A stretch of DNA of 64,000 bases, taken from Serripes groenlandicus. Its lineage: Eukaryota; Mollusca; Bivalvia; Cardiida; Cardiidae. Shown in pieces: positions 49,301-58,775 of the stretch. The notes beneath the pieces were generated by a model that saw only the letters and a list, made by a program, of their open reading frames with translations, had not been told where the DNA came from and searched no databases. Made by a program: the position numbers and the translations under genes. The stretch is taken from the NCBI GenBank assembly GCA_031761405.1, contig JASEVX010000011.1, forward strand, positions 33,375,822 through 33,439,821, given 5' to 3'. Positions within the stretch are counted from its first letter, which is position 1. Each line of letters begins with the position of its first letter.

Positions 49301-51830
49301 CATCAAAAAAATCATGTGAAAACTTGCACGGGTTAAAAGCGCAGTTTCCACATATATAGTTCTTGCAGATATGGTACATGTTGCACTCTTCCTTTTTACA
49401 ATTTTCCCATGGAAAATAGCCAAGGCAATATCCAGCGTCCCCTTTGTATACCAACACTTTAACCAGCTCCCCGTTCCGTTCGATCAGCGTAAACATGTAC
49501 CTATTCCTTTGGAACCAATTTCGCACATCTACGTCTAAATCAAATCCGCCATATTCCCTGGCTATATGATCAGGTGACCCCTGGCCCCCCATTATTTGCA
49601 CCATAAACTTGAAAACCTCGTTTGCATTAGGACCTTTCGCTTTGGAGTTCGTTGCATTCTTATCTATGCTCTCTGTTTTGAGTTCTTGTTCTTCTACGTC
49701 GTTTGCGTCGTTTTCCGCTGTGTCTGTTTCTGGTACAGACTTTTGATTCTTTCTCTTTCTTTCCTGCGGTTGTGTTTTATCGTTTTCATTCATAGGTTTC
49801 CGACTCCCTGGTTTTGTGTCGACTTGATCAGTATCACTTGTTGTCTTCTTGCCATGTCTCTTGGCGTCATGAGTCCTCTTTTTATTTCCTACAACTGCTT
49901 CTTCTACACCACCGTCAACTGAATTATGAGAATCGTCTAAATCTTTCGCTTCAGATGTTCTTTTTATATTCTGTCTACTTGTTCCGCGTCCTCTACCCCT
50001 AAATTGACCACCTCTTTGGGGTTGTCCCCTATTTCCTGTATGATTAGTCCTTCCCATATTGCTATTATTTTCCGAATGTGTAATCCGTTGTTGGCCTCGT
50101 CGCGCCCCTCTTCCATTATCTCCTCTAGTGTTATTAACAAGTCGTTCTCTTCTATGCTCATCGTCCGTATCACTATCAGAGTATTCGGATGGTTTATCTC
50201 TGCTTCCATAGTTGTCCGCCTTATGTCTGTCAGAAGATCCACGGTTACTCTTCTGGTAAGCCTTTACATCTTCACATGAGCCAAATTCGTTAAACGATTT
50301 GTCTTCATCTGACGAATGCCGACTAGAGTGTCCGATGATGTTTCGTCTACGGTATTCTGTACTATCAGGTGTTTGATCTCTTTTATCAGATGACTTGGTA
50401 CGTGTTGATCTATCGCCTTCTAACGGTTCATAGCTTCGTTGGCGCTCTGTACGATATTCAGGTTTGCGATCGCGATATTGTTTGTCATAATTCTTGACAG
50501 GCTTTCTATTACTCTCGTATAAATCACCCTTTTTGCTCCTGTTTCCCCGGTCGTAATCACGATAATCGTCAGAATCGTTATCTGTTCTACCAGGAGGTCT
50601 CCTATCGGTTAACTCGTCGCCGCTGTCATCGCGAGGTTTTCTATTACTCTCGTATAAATCACTCTTTTTGCTCCTGTTTTCCCGGTCGTAATCACGATAC
50701 TCATTAGAATCGTTATCTGTTCTACCAGGTCTCCTATTTGTTAACTCGTCGTCGCTGTCATCGTGAAGCCACGTTGGTTTACCCCCCTTTGACTTATTTG
50801 TGGCACCATATTTATTTGCTTTTTCCATGTCTTGGTTGTACCGCCGAGTATCATCATATCTTTCTCTGTCTTGAGCATCGTCTTTATTCCGCCGGTCATT
50901 GGTGTATTTTCCAGTTTCTCTGTGAGACCTTCGAACACGTTCAAAATCTTCCGACTCGCTATCGCTATCTGCACTCTCAGAGTATCTCCTGTCATACTTA
51001 TCCCTATATCTACCAGTATCACGATCACGATCGTCTTTTCCACTGTTAGAATATCTGTCTGTATCCTTTCTTTCATTGTACATTCTATTCTGTCTTCTAA
51101 ATTCTTCATCTTTATTTACACTCTTTTCTCTTTGGTCTCTTTCATTGCATCGATCAGTTCTATTGTTACGTCCACCATCAACACTTATATTGTTCCTCTC
51201 TACTCGGTCTACCCGATCAATGTCTCTCTGACTATATCGTTCTCTCTCCAAGCTATCATCACATTTGGAAAAAGCTCTGTTTTTCCCTCTTACATTCCCT
51301 TCTCGTTCTCTGTAAGTAGGTATGTCACCAAGATTCTTCTTAGTACTTGAATCTTCCTCCATATGTCTGAAACGTCTGTCAATACCTCTTTGGTCAGATC
51401 TATCGTTGGTTTCTGATTCTCTTCTGTCAGATTTTCTGTCATTATGTACGGCTCCACCACGCCCGTCCCCTCTTCGATTGTTATCTAAGTCCCTTTCATT
51501 ATATCTGTCTTTGTCGTTTCTATATTCACCTTTATAGGGAAACTGCTCTCGTCTACTTAAATCTCTTTCTTTTTCATTGTATCTTTCTCCTTCGCGTTTT
51601 CCACCATGTCTATGCCCTCGTGTGTTAGTATCCTCTCGTCTTTTTATCGCTTCGTCGTTAGTTTCATAGCTATCATAACGATTTCGGTCCAGATCTGATC
51701 TAGTACTGCTTGACGCGTGTTTATCTTTGATATCCTGGGAACTGGAACTTCGAAGTAAATTGGCCCCCCTGCTGCCTCTGTTTGAAATACGGACATCTTC
51801 AAGTTTCTGTATATTTTGTTTGCGCTGCAT
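39818..51830 (-). CDS. PARP12-like mono-ADP-ribosyltransferase, complete six-exon gene
   Basis: I assembled six coding exons on the minus strand: 51830-48944, 47427-47222, 45452-45237, 43138-42975, 41647-41423 and 40301-39818. Every junction has GT/AG and matching phase, and the total is 4,182 nt (1,393 codons plus stop). Residues 1-735 are a low-complexity Arg/Asp/Ser/Tyr/Asn-rich extension. A winged-helix-like segment follows (about 736-800), then CCCH fingers at 802-820, 822-839, 876-893, 895-914 and 971-989. WWE domains lie at about 997-1072 and 1087-1158, and the PARP catalytic domain at about 1165-1380. The likely triad is H1259, Y1292 and I1371; Ile in place of Glu is typical of mono-ADP-ribosylating PARPs such as PARP12. 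Domain order matches vertebrate PARP12 (about 700 residues), so this protein is about twice as long because of its N-terminus. Known relatives bind RNA and act in stress and antiviral responses; that role here is inferred. Confidence 0.92.
40345..40600. mobile_element. Palindromic MITE of the GATCAGCCTGCGCAG family, in PARP12-like intron 5
   Basis: Left end ACGAGAAAATCAACATTATG and right end CCACAATCTTGGTTGTCTCG are inverted relatives. Inside, AGATCAGCTTGCGCAAAGTG and GGATTAGCCTGCGCGGCATG are inverted too. It begins about 45 nt upstream of the exon 6 acceptor, close enough to matter for splicing. Confidence 0.78.
40820..41030. mobile_element. Decayed piggyBac-like MITE in PARP12-like intron 5
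   Basis: GCGACTTTGAAAACATT, AAATGAAAGAACAATTTTTG and GTCTGCTGCAGGGATG match the family arms; both ends have lost the CCC termini. Confidence 0.6.
41160..41400. repeat. Purine-rich GAA/GAAG low-complexity tract in PARP12-like intron 5
   Basis: Almost uninterrupted A/G on the plus strand, so the host transcript carries a long pyrimidine tract just downstream of the exon 5 donor. It could influence splicing; this is inference. Confidence 0.85.
41423..41647 (-). CDS. PARP12-like gene, exon 5: linker and N-terminal part of the PARP catalytic domain
   Basis: The acceptor CTTTACAG leads into 74 codons with split codons at both ends; the donor is TCCAA/GTATGA. The Pro-rich linker is followed by EPYKEVESSLRLTL and IYRVQNQKLW. 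The latter corresponds to the family pattern I-x-RVQN-x-x-LW at the start of the PARP domain. Immediately downstream, the intron is a purine-rich low-complexity tract (41,160-41,400). Confidence 0.87.
41940..42130 (+). mobile_element. SINE-2 copy, plus, in PARP12-like intron 4
   Basis: The head remnant GGTTCGTTTCCTGTCCGGG is followed by TCATACCAAAGACTTTAAAA and GTTGTGGGATTAGC. It is 3'-truncated. It is antisense to the host gene. Confidence 0.65.
42345..42515 (+). mobile_element. SINE-1 fragment, plus, in PARP12-like intron 4
   Basis: Begins at box B-like GAATTCGAACCCC, continues through GGAAAAGCAGCCAGTTGC, and ends in AATCAAATAATCAATC. Part of the 3' body is deleted. Confidence 0.7.
42975..43138 (-). 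CDS. PARP12-like gene, exon 4: second half of WWE2
   Basis: The acceptor AATTTCAG starts a phase-0 exon of 54 codons plus two bases. It encodes the C-terminal strand set of WWE2, including LKFEMNLKEMTLLNL and the closing VLRRPLY. The chosen donor GT/GTGCTC is weaker than the GTGTGC two bases upstream, but only it leaves the two bases needed by exon 5. Confidence 0.82.
44091..44377 (+). mobile_element. SINE-1 full-length copy inside PARP12-like intron 3
   Basis: The head GCCCCGGTAGCTCAGTCG and box B GTTCGAATCCC are intact and the tail is repeated AATC. GTTAATCGGGA flanks it at 44080-44090 and 44378-44388. It is antisense to the host gene, between exons 3 and 4. Confidence 0.92.
45237..45452 (-). 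CDS. PARP12-like gene, exon 3: end of WWE1 and start of WWE2
   Basis: A pyrimidine-rich acceptor ending in TTGTTTGTTCAG precedes a 72-codon phase-0 exon, and the donor is ACG/GTTTGT. The motif VRRLST closes WWE1 as in PARP12 relatives. QWRWYF then opens WWE2, with W1087 and W1089 as the expected aromatic residues. WWE domains of this family bind the iso-ADP-ribose unit of poly(ADP-ribose). The frame stays open beyond the donor, so the boundary is set by phase and homology. Confidence 0.87.
45595..45875. mobile_element. Two SINE-2 fragments in inverted orientation
   Basis: A minus tail fragment (GTTTGTTTGTTTATATG to ACGGCGTTTCACG) is followed directly by a plus fragment ending in AAGCGGCGTAGAACACC and CAAACAATCAAAC. 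The pair sits just upstream of exon 3 of the PARP12-like gene, in intron 2. Confidence 0.6.
45880..46850. other. PARP12-like intron 2, no other feature
   Basis: AT-rich intronic sequence between exons 2 and 3; no coding pattern on either strand. Confidence 0.5.
46857..46968. repeat. 28-bp tandem repeat, four copies
   Basis: The string GACATATTCCTATGTT (one copy reads GACATACTCC) starts at 46857, 46885, 46913 and 46941, a period of 28 bp. The array ends exactly where similarity to window position about 3 begins, so it may mark or border the duplication junction. Confidence 0.85.
47222..47427 (-). CDS. PARP12-like gene (right copy), exon 2: fifth CCCH finger and start of WWE1
   Basis: The acceptor TTTACAG precedes the exon, which completes the Asp codon split by exon 1. 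It encodes C-x7-C-x5-C-x3-H (residues 971-989) followed by PYLWQ, the opening of the first WWE domain. The donor is CTG/GTACTG and leaves phase 0, as exon 3 requires. Only two bases differ from the unit 1 copy at 262-467 (one Met/Leu change and one silent change), fewer than in the flanking introns. Confidence 0.9.
48351..48574. mobile_element. piggyBac-like palindromic MITE with TTAA target duplication (unit 2)
   Basis: Flanked by TTAA (48347-48350 and 48575-48578). Begins CCCTTTCCCC, while the right end is decayed to AAGGG. The centre pairs GGGGAAAATAAGAAATTGCTC with GATCAATTTTTCC. It lies in intron 1 of the PARP12-like gene and has an orthologue at 1372-1590, so it predates the duplication. 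5'-CCC termini with TTAA sites suggest piggyBac-type mobilisation; no transposase for it is in the window. Confidence 0.82.
48944..51830 (-). CDS. PARP12-like gene (right copy), coding exon 1: charged extension and CCCH fingers 1-4
   Basis: The open frame begins at ATG 51830 with A at -3 and ends at an AAAG/GTATGT donor after 962 full codons plus one base. The first 735 residues are strongly enriched in R, D, S, Y, N and E, with no predicted fold I can recognise. Two near-identical units of about 45 residues, each opening with DDS and closing with ESNRKPR or ESNRKPV, lie at about 50,500-50,780. From about residue 736 composition changes abruptly to a folded winged-helix-like segment (motif DVDVRNWFQRNR). 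Four fingers follow: C-x8-C-x4-C-x3-H, C-x7-C-x4-C-x3-H, C-x7-C-x4-C-x3-H and C-x7-C-x6-C-x3-H. Reading past the donor adds only 18 unrelated codons before a stop. Confidence 0.93.
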
Positions 51831-52174
51831 TTTGGTTTTGTTTTGGAACTAACCCTTGTGTTGGTGTGATACCGCGGTTATGCCTTTGCTGAATTAATGT
51901 ACAGCTGGAAAAGAATGTTAGTTCTGCAAGAATCAGCGTATTTACATATACGTGTACATACACAATTCCATGTGATAGACATTTAAACGTGGCAATGTAT
52001 ACATTATTGCGTCATGATAGAAGTACGATATTGTTGAAAATGTCTTGCGTTAATGACAACCTTTAGTTTTTAGGTAAGATTTTTTGGCTAATAAAGCTCG
52101 TGCTTTACTTTATTCTATCCCTCCTTGGTACACAGTGTTGCGGGATAACCATTTCAACTGATGTGCTAGACTCA

Positions 52175-52270
52175 GGGCCGAGACCCGGAAACTCAGTGGG
52201 TGATGACGCAGGCTGTCAATCCAGGAGTTGTGAGTTCGAACCCCAGATCAGCCAACTTTCTTTCAGTCTA
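52175..52270 (+). mobile_element. SINE-1 head fragment (unit 2)
   Basis: Counterpart of 5165-5275, with box B GTTCGAACCC intact and the body lost after CCAACTTTCTTTCAG. Confidence 0.7.
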
Positions 52271-52310
52271 TGACTGATGTTGCTATTACCGTTTAATGCA
52301 TAATGCTTGC

Positions 52311-52360
52311 CCCCTCCCCCTCCCCCTTCCCCCCATCCCCTCCCCTCCCCTCCCCCCATT
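52311..52360. repeat. C-rich tract with G-quadruplex potential on the minus strand
   Basis: At least six runs of four or more C separated by one to three bases. It lies where unit 2 departs from unit 1, about 480 bp upstream of the PARP12-like start codon, so a promoter role is conceivable but unproven. Confidence 0.75.
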
Positions 52361-54404
52361 TTCTTTGGATTGTGTTGAAGCTAAGGTGTAACTCTTTTCA
52401 ATGGTATATGGTGCTCTACATGAGAAACGCATAGAAAGTGTGACACTTCAGGACTGAAACTGGTCGATTAATATGGAAACAAAAACGGAACATATTTAGT
52501 GTATTGTAACCATAAAATGTTTTAGTCCAAATTACTTGACATTTCTAATCATTGAAAACGTGTTGCGGACTTAGTAAAGTTAAAGTCATCCGTCAACGTT
52601 ATCAGTCACTGATAATAATGCTATCAACATTCTTTTAAATCATTTTCAAATACTTATTGACGAAGTTCCCGTTCTGTTTTTATCAGCATATATACTGGTA
52701 TGCCATTCGGAATAATTTGAAGCCAGCTAACAGGGTTCTTTTCGTCAAAGGACGGGTTTGAAGTGCATGATTCCCTGTGTTTGCTGAATGGTACTTTAAT
52801 AACGTAGATACTTTCTTCATTGTGTACACTTTACTGACTGTTAAGTGTAGCATCATTAGATAAGAGTCGCTTCTATCGGGTTGGGGTCTTTATGCATTGA
52901 CGAACACTGAATACTTAGACGAGCCTTCACATTCGCATAGTCTCAACAGACTCTTCATCGTTCGTCAACATGGAATTAGGTTCAAGATGCATGGTTTGAT
53001 CCAAAGAAAAACAACCCTTTGCAGTGCAAGCAAGGAAACGAAAAACATACGTTATTTTCAAAAGCTAGAAGTATCTTTGCATTTCACTGTGATATACAGG
53101 GATCAGATGCATGTAGAGGGAATCAATGGTCCCCGATATGAGCTTTCAGACACTGATCTTATAGAGCAGATTTTCTTTGTCACCAAACCTTGACGCGACT
53201 TATAATCATAACTTCACACATAAAGTGCAGAACCAAATATGTGGATATCTAAAATCAATCAACTATCAAAGTTATGAAAACTTATGAATTATTTCTCAAA
53301 GGTGTTTTAATTGACCGAGAACCTTGATTTACAGCTATTAACATTTGAAGTTATCGCTAAATAACGTGAATTTTGACGTAACGTAAATTGTAAATGGAGT
53401 AAAGTAAGTGGAGGGAAGTAAAGCATCTGGTTATTTATCGACGAGGCAAACATATAGAGACTGTACATAAATGAAAGGACAACACTTGAGTTAAGGAGAA
53501 AACTGCTGCAAAATTTCTGTTTTTTGCCACAATATTTTCAAAATAAGTCTGCTGTAGATACCTCAGAAAGCGTATGTTTGTGGGCATGGGTTAAAAACAA
53601 AAGGAAAGTAAAATGAAGCTTACCCGTAACTGTCTCTAGCTCGTTATCCTCTCTCACTGTATCACGAGATCAATATGATATGCATGTTTGTATACGCCGG
53701 CCTGCTTAGTAATCGTTATAAACGTTAACCCAATCACACGTACAACAAATATGCAGTTGTGAAACTCCGTAAACATCCAGGCAAGATAACAATGTTTTTA
53801 TAAAAGAGACCGTAATTATTGAATAAGGTTGAAAAGATAGTGGCATATGGAGAAATTGTTTCCACACGTCGACTGCTGCAGATGTTTCAAAATGCTTATA
53901 CATGTGGAAAATGGTTAAACACAATATACCCTTTTCAATGGAATATCAGATTTTGTTTCGGACAGTGCAGATGATCACCAACCATTATGAGCCATCTTTC
54001 CTATTAACAATATTTTCAAATGTCGTCTACTGCAGATACATCCGAATGTGTCTACACGTGGGAAAGGGTTAAACACAGTCCCGTTTTCGGAAAATACGAT
54101 ATTCACTGGGTTGACCTTTCGAAGGGATGTTATTAAATATATGTCGGCTGCTTCAGATACATCAAAATACTTCTACATTTCGAAACTACCTTTTTCAAAA
54201 GGTTTTAAGATTTATTTTCGAAGGGATTTCATTGCTTTGAAAACAGTGAAAAGTAACCTTGACCCCGGATCACCAACCATTACGTGCATTCTCCCCATTT
54301 GTTTGCCACAATATTTTCAGATTTTTTTTCAGCTGCAGATGCATCAAAAGCGACTTCATGATTAAATAGTAAAACACAATGCCATTTTCGAAAAAAATAT
54401 TTAA

Positions 54405-54665
54405 TAATTGATTAGGGTTTTAACGCCGTTTTCAAAAATAAATTCAGTCATATCTCGGCGGCCAGTTTACCTACTCATATGTTTCCTTGTTTTCTTACAC
54501 CAGTACTCGACACAATATACTCTCCAAGCAACTGGCAGCTTTTAGCCCATTGGTGAAAGACGAATGATGCTTGTCACAGACACTTTTGTCAAACGTCGGA
54601 AAGAATGTTGGCCGAGCTGGGGTTTGAACTCACAACCCCTGGAATGACAACCCGCATCGCTACCG
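54405..54665 (-). mobile_element. SINE-1 copy, minus (unit 2)
   Basis: Orthologous to 12790-13055. The 5' end of the tRNA-like head is lost: GCATCGCTACCGG passes directly into other sequence. Confidence 0.82.
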
Positions 54666-54839
54666 GGGGAAATACTATATTCAATGGGTTCTCCGATTTC
54701 TTATTTATTTATTTATTTATTTATTGAGGTTTTACACCGCTTTCAACAACCGATTTCTTAATGACATGTTATTATTGTGCAAACGTTCCTTTACCCCGGG
54801 TCACCAACCATTACATGTGTGGATATTTTAATATGAGCC

Positions 54840-55010
54840 GTTCCACGAGCAAACCAACATTATAGAATATGCGTGATGTATCGATCCAGATCAGCCTGCG
54901 CAGTCAGTCCGCACAGGCTTATCAGGGCCGACACATTCCGTTTCAGGGGGATAGAGGTATATAGTAATGATTCCTGGAACAGAAAATCCACAGGACGCAA
55001 ACAGTATTGG
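54840..55010. repeat. GATCAGCCTGCGCAG-family MITE, one half (unit 2)
   Basis: Orthologue of 13140-13320 with the same internal palindromic GCCTGCGCAGTCAGTCCGCA segment. Confidence 0.72.
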
Positions 55011-55139
55011 CCAACACGATATAGCTGAAAATTGTTGAAATCGGCGTTAAAACACAACCAATCAATCAATCATTCATTCCTCCGTCATTCATCAAATTAT
55101 TATCTTGTTCTGGTCTTATTAATGCGAGTAATTGATTAA

Positions 55140-55385
55140 TAGATTGTTTTGTGTTTGACGCCGCTTTCAACATCTTTTCATTTATATCACGGCGTTTCAT
55201 GGATATGTTACCAGTACATGTACTGCTGGTCCGTTTATCTTGACGACAACCAGTCCGTCGTTATGCTTACCCACACACACCTGAGCGCCAAGGAGGGCAG
55301 CCATTATTTACCATTATTTGGTATGCCCCGGCCGGGAATCGAATCCGCACCCGAGGCGGATAGAGGTGTTGGGCGAGTTGACCTA
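55140..55385 (-). mobile_element. SINE-2 (second tRNA-derived family), minus, unit 2
   Basis: The plus strand reads GACGCCGCTTTCAAC, TTATATCACGGCGTTTC, then GCCCCGGCCGGGAATCGAAT, the reverse of a B box. The same element in unit 1 is at about 13,480-13,685 with its head truncated. Confidence 0.8.
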
Positions 55386-55703
55386 TATCCCTGATATAAC
55401 TGACACTACGATGAGAACGGCGTCAAAGTTTTACGACGTTCTCATCATTTTATCAGTTATATCACGGAGATAATTCACTCGTTCTCTTTCACTTTGATTA
55501 CCACGAAGTACATGGGAAAGTTATAAATTCATAGCAGGTTTTTTGGCCTGGGGCTTTAGCCCCTGGTCATAGTAGTAGTACCATTTGTTCGAAGTTGGCA
55601 GCCTGCCACTTGCTGTTAACACCCAACAACGCACTTTAGGGTGATACAGCGCGAGAAAAATAGTTCATCATGGATTCAACAAAACTGCATTTAAAACGTT
55701 TAG

Positions 55704-55704
<1 letters not shown>

Positions 55705-55739
<35 letters not shown>
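55705..55739. repeat. Poly-C tract, 35 bases
   Basis: An uninterrupted C run, preceded by GTTTAGA. It creates a Pro-run ORF that is not credible as a gene. Confidence 0.9.
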
Positions 55740-55741
<2 letters not shown>

Positions 55742-55934
55742 AAAGATCATTATAATGGTGTTGGAACATCAGTGAACAATTTAAGGTGTGAGTACTCCAA
55801 TATAAGTTTAACAAATGATTTAGAAATTAATGCGCTGAGAGGTCACCTATGGAAGCTTATTAACATTCGTGAAGTAGAACGGAAATGTACGACTATGTTC
55901 GAGTATTTACGAAGATTGTCCAATTCAGTTTAAA

Positions 55935-57395
55935 TAGAATAATTTGCTATTTTGAAACAAATCTTTATGCCTGATGTTACCATAGTAGCTTCGCATTGTA
56001 CATTTTTTTTTATATTCTGCAATTTCATTTTCCATAATATATAGTTACAAACAAAACCATAAGTTTGCGAATGTTCCCGGAAAATTGTTAACAAATAAGT
56101 CACGAATGGATTTGTTTTATCCTTTGCTCCATAATACCGCATATACCTGCACCCAACAAGGTAGGCATTTGAAAACAGTCGAGGGGAGTTCAGATTGCTT
56201 TTAACGAGCAGTCTGAACTCTTCCTGCAATGTTTTCCATTATGTCAGTAAATGTAAACATAATTTATCCAGTGCTGATAAGTGGTGAATTACTGCTTTCA
56301 AATTGGATGAGTCCAAGAACATTCTTACGGAGCAAAGGGTTAAATATTTGTCATATGTATCTAAACAATCTCACCTGCACAAAGCATAGTAATCGTAGAT
56401 CTGGTCTTCGGTCAGACATACAGTGCATAAAGCCATATGGTGCATTTTCCGCATGTCTAATATTGAACACTTTGTTCCAGGAATACACATTTCATGCACC
56501 CAAAACAGAAAATCATTACAAAACGGGAAAGGCAGAGTTCAGAATGCTCATACTGAGCCATATGATCTCTCCATGCCAGGGGCGTAGCTGGATTAAAATC
56601 AAGTATACGCACAGACGTGCATGCTCCCCCGGTTTTTTTGTTTAAACCAACATTGCATCGGATGCATTCTAGGAGCATCTTTTTAGCACATACAGAAAAC
56701 ATAAACTAGGCATAACGACAAGCAGGTTTATTGCATCGCCTGTAAATAAATAAAGTTAATAAACAGAAAAAAAAGAACGATTATGTATTCATGATTTTAA
56801 CACGATATTTATTGTTCCATGGAACAAAGAGGGATCTGGGGTGTATTGAGATTGCCCTTACACACTGAACGCTCGGACAGGTGCTAGTTAAAAGTAATAA
56901 TTTGAAGACATCCGAGTTCTCGGTTAGTTTAATAGGATAACCTGAATATATCCCACCTTTTGTTGTGATAACATGGAATACATACATATTATCTTTGTTA
57001 AGTGGTGGGCGCTTTTTTTGAACAACCAATAAGCTGGATCATTGTCAGAATTGATATAGTTAGTTAAGTTATCCGCCACATATTCACATACTGAACAATA
57101 CTCGTCTCCATTCTCTGTTAGACAATATAGATACATTAATTAAAATGTGTAATTTAGCAATGTTCACAAATACAATAATGAATCCGTTCACTTAACAAAT
57201 TATTTAAATACTAATGATTCTAATACACTTACTGCTGTAATTATGAAATCAGAGTTTAAAACATTTTGTCTCGATTTAGTTTAAACTTAATTAAACATCG
57301 ATTCTTGTTTTCTCCCTAAACAATTTTGTTCAATATGCTGTCGGAAGTCATTTATATCAGGTAAGGAATTAACCCTCATCCTGCTGAGTGAATCA
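55935..57395. other. No gene recognised; unit 2-only sequence
   Basis: AT-rich; several ORFs of 80-138 codons overlap on both strands with no domain, no codon pattern and no splice context. Treated as noncoding. Confidence 0.45.
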
Positions 57396-57409
57396 TCCGT
57401 GATTTCAGA

Positions 57410-57645
57410 TAAGGTGGCCAGTTCACATATTCATGCGTTTTCTGGCTTTTCTACACCATACTTTCCAAGCAACTGGCTGGTTTTTCACATAGACTATAAT
57501 CCCATTGGTGGAAAACGAATGACGCAAGTCACAGTGACTTTTGTCAAACGTCGGAAAGAATTAAGGATTAGCTGGAGTTCTAACTCGCAACCCCTATATT
57601 GAAAGCGCGCGTCGCTACCGATTGAGCCACCGGGGCTGGGCTCTC
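57410..57645 (-). mobile_element. SINE-1 copy, minus, tail truncated
   Basis: The GGTGGCCAGTTCAC body motif and the head ending CGCTACCGATTGAGCCACCG are present. The AATC tail and adjoining GGGTTTAACG are missing. Confidence 0.8.
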
Positions 57646-58065
57646 ATCCGCTGATCTACTTATTGAATATCAGGCGAAACAGAGCAAACAATGACTGAAA
57701 GTTTATGTATAGATATATCTTTATCTTCCTTGTTGGTTAATGTGATTTTAAATCGAACATTACAGGAAAGGAACAATCACAGGAAAAGAAACAATCTCAG
57801 AATACAATACGTATCTTGACGGATGCACTTGCATCACAATGCACGGTTTTTCCGATGATAAAGCTAGTTGATATTAAGTTGGCGTATGGTAGGAAGACTA
57901 TTCATATTCTTTCAGAACTTAATCTTTTGAGAAAGCACACCAAATGGTTCGGAGTTCTGATACTGATTCAATGACATATACTATGCCCCTCATCTAGTGC
58001 TCTGATAGCGTGTAAGTGTTACTAGATCTGATATGTTTGTTTAAAAAAAAAATGGCATACATATA

Positions 58066-58218
58066 GGATCCATCATGAGTTTTCTTTGGAGATCAAGATT
58101 TCTTAAATGAGTCTAGAAAAAGACGGTTATTAACCTAGCCTCTTGGCGAGGTTAATAACTCTCTTTTTCGAGACGAATTTAAGAAATCTTCTCCAAAGAA
58201 AAACGAGTGATGGATTCA
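58066..58218. mobile_element. Palindromic MITE, about 70-bp arms
   Basis: Left arm GGATCCATCATGAG then TTTCTTTGGAGA and ATTTCTTAAATG is mirrored by AAGAAATCTTCTCC, AAAGAAAA and GTGATGGATTC on the right. The loop is only a few bases around GCCTCTTGGC. It lies in the segment found only in unit 2. Confidence 0.8.
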
Positions 58219-58589
58219 TTTTATCACCTAAACAGTGTGTTTTAATGAAAAATATTGACAACATCAAAACAAAGACCGAATAACCTATTCTTCATGAGAA
58301 CTTGTGATTCACCGCATAAAAAAGTAGCCCTCATCATTTTTGAATAAGAAGAAAAATAACAACAATGTTTTAAACAATTAAGACTCGTTATTTATTCAAA
58401 TTAACGTATTATTGCATTTTTCAATGTGTAAAATTTAACAACTTAACAACAAACATAATAAAGATAAAGGTCAAAATGACGTCATCAGTAGTCGCGTGTA
58501 TGACGTTTTTTTGTTATCACACGTGTATGATAACGTTGTTCCGTGATTTGTTCTCAACTTGAAAATAAGGGTATTTATGTGATAAAGTC

Positions 58590-58775
58590 ATTTTACGGCG
58601 TTTCCTGTGTAAATTATCAGTGCTTATTTGAAGCTTTTCCTTACGCCAGTCCATCCGTCTGCAACACTTTGCACCACGGAGAGGAATAACTACTGCCACT
58701 TTTAAGTCTTGGCTATGACCTGACCGTGGATTAAACACTGGTCGCCCTCTCATAACCATTACACCACCGAGGCAG
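58590..58775 (-). mobile_element. SINE-2 copy, minus
   Basis: TTTTACGGCGTTTCCTGTG, CTTACGCCAGTCCATCCG and GGCTATGACCTGACCGTGG mark a diverged copy whose tail end is lost. Confidence 0.55.

Noticed and set aside
50832..51350. 172-codon plus-strand ORF opposite PARP12-like exon 1
   Set aside because: Antisense shadow of a biased coding exon; the left copy has similar shadows but not conserved products.
55670..55933. 87-codon ORF with a Pro run
   Set aside because: The Pro run is a 35-base poly-C tract; the rest has no motif or splice support.
55930..56645. Overlapping ORFs of 99 and 138 codons
   Set aside because: No domain, no splice context, stop-poor AT-rich region; treated as chance.
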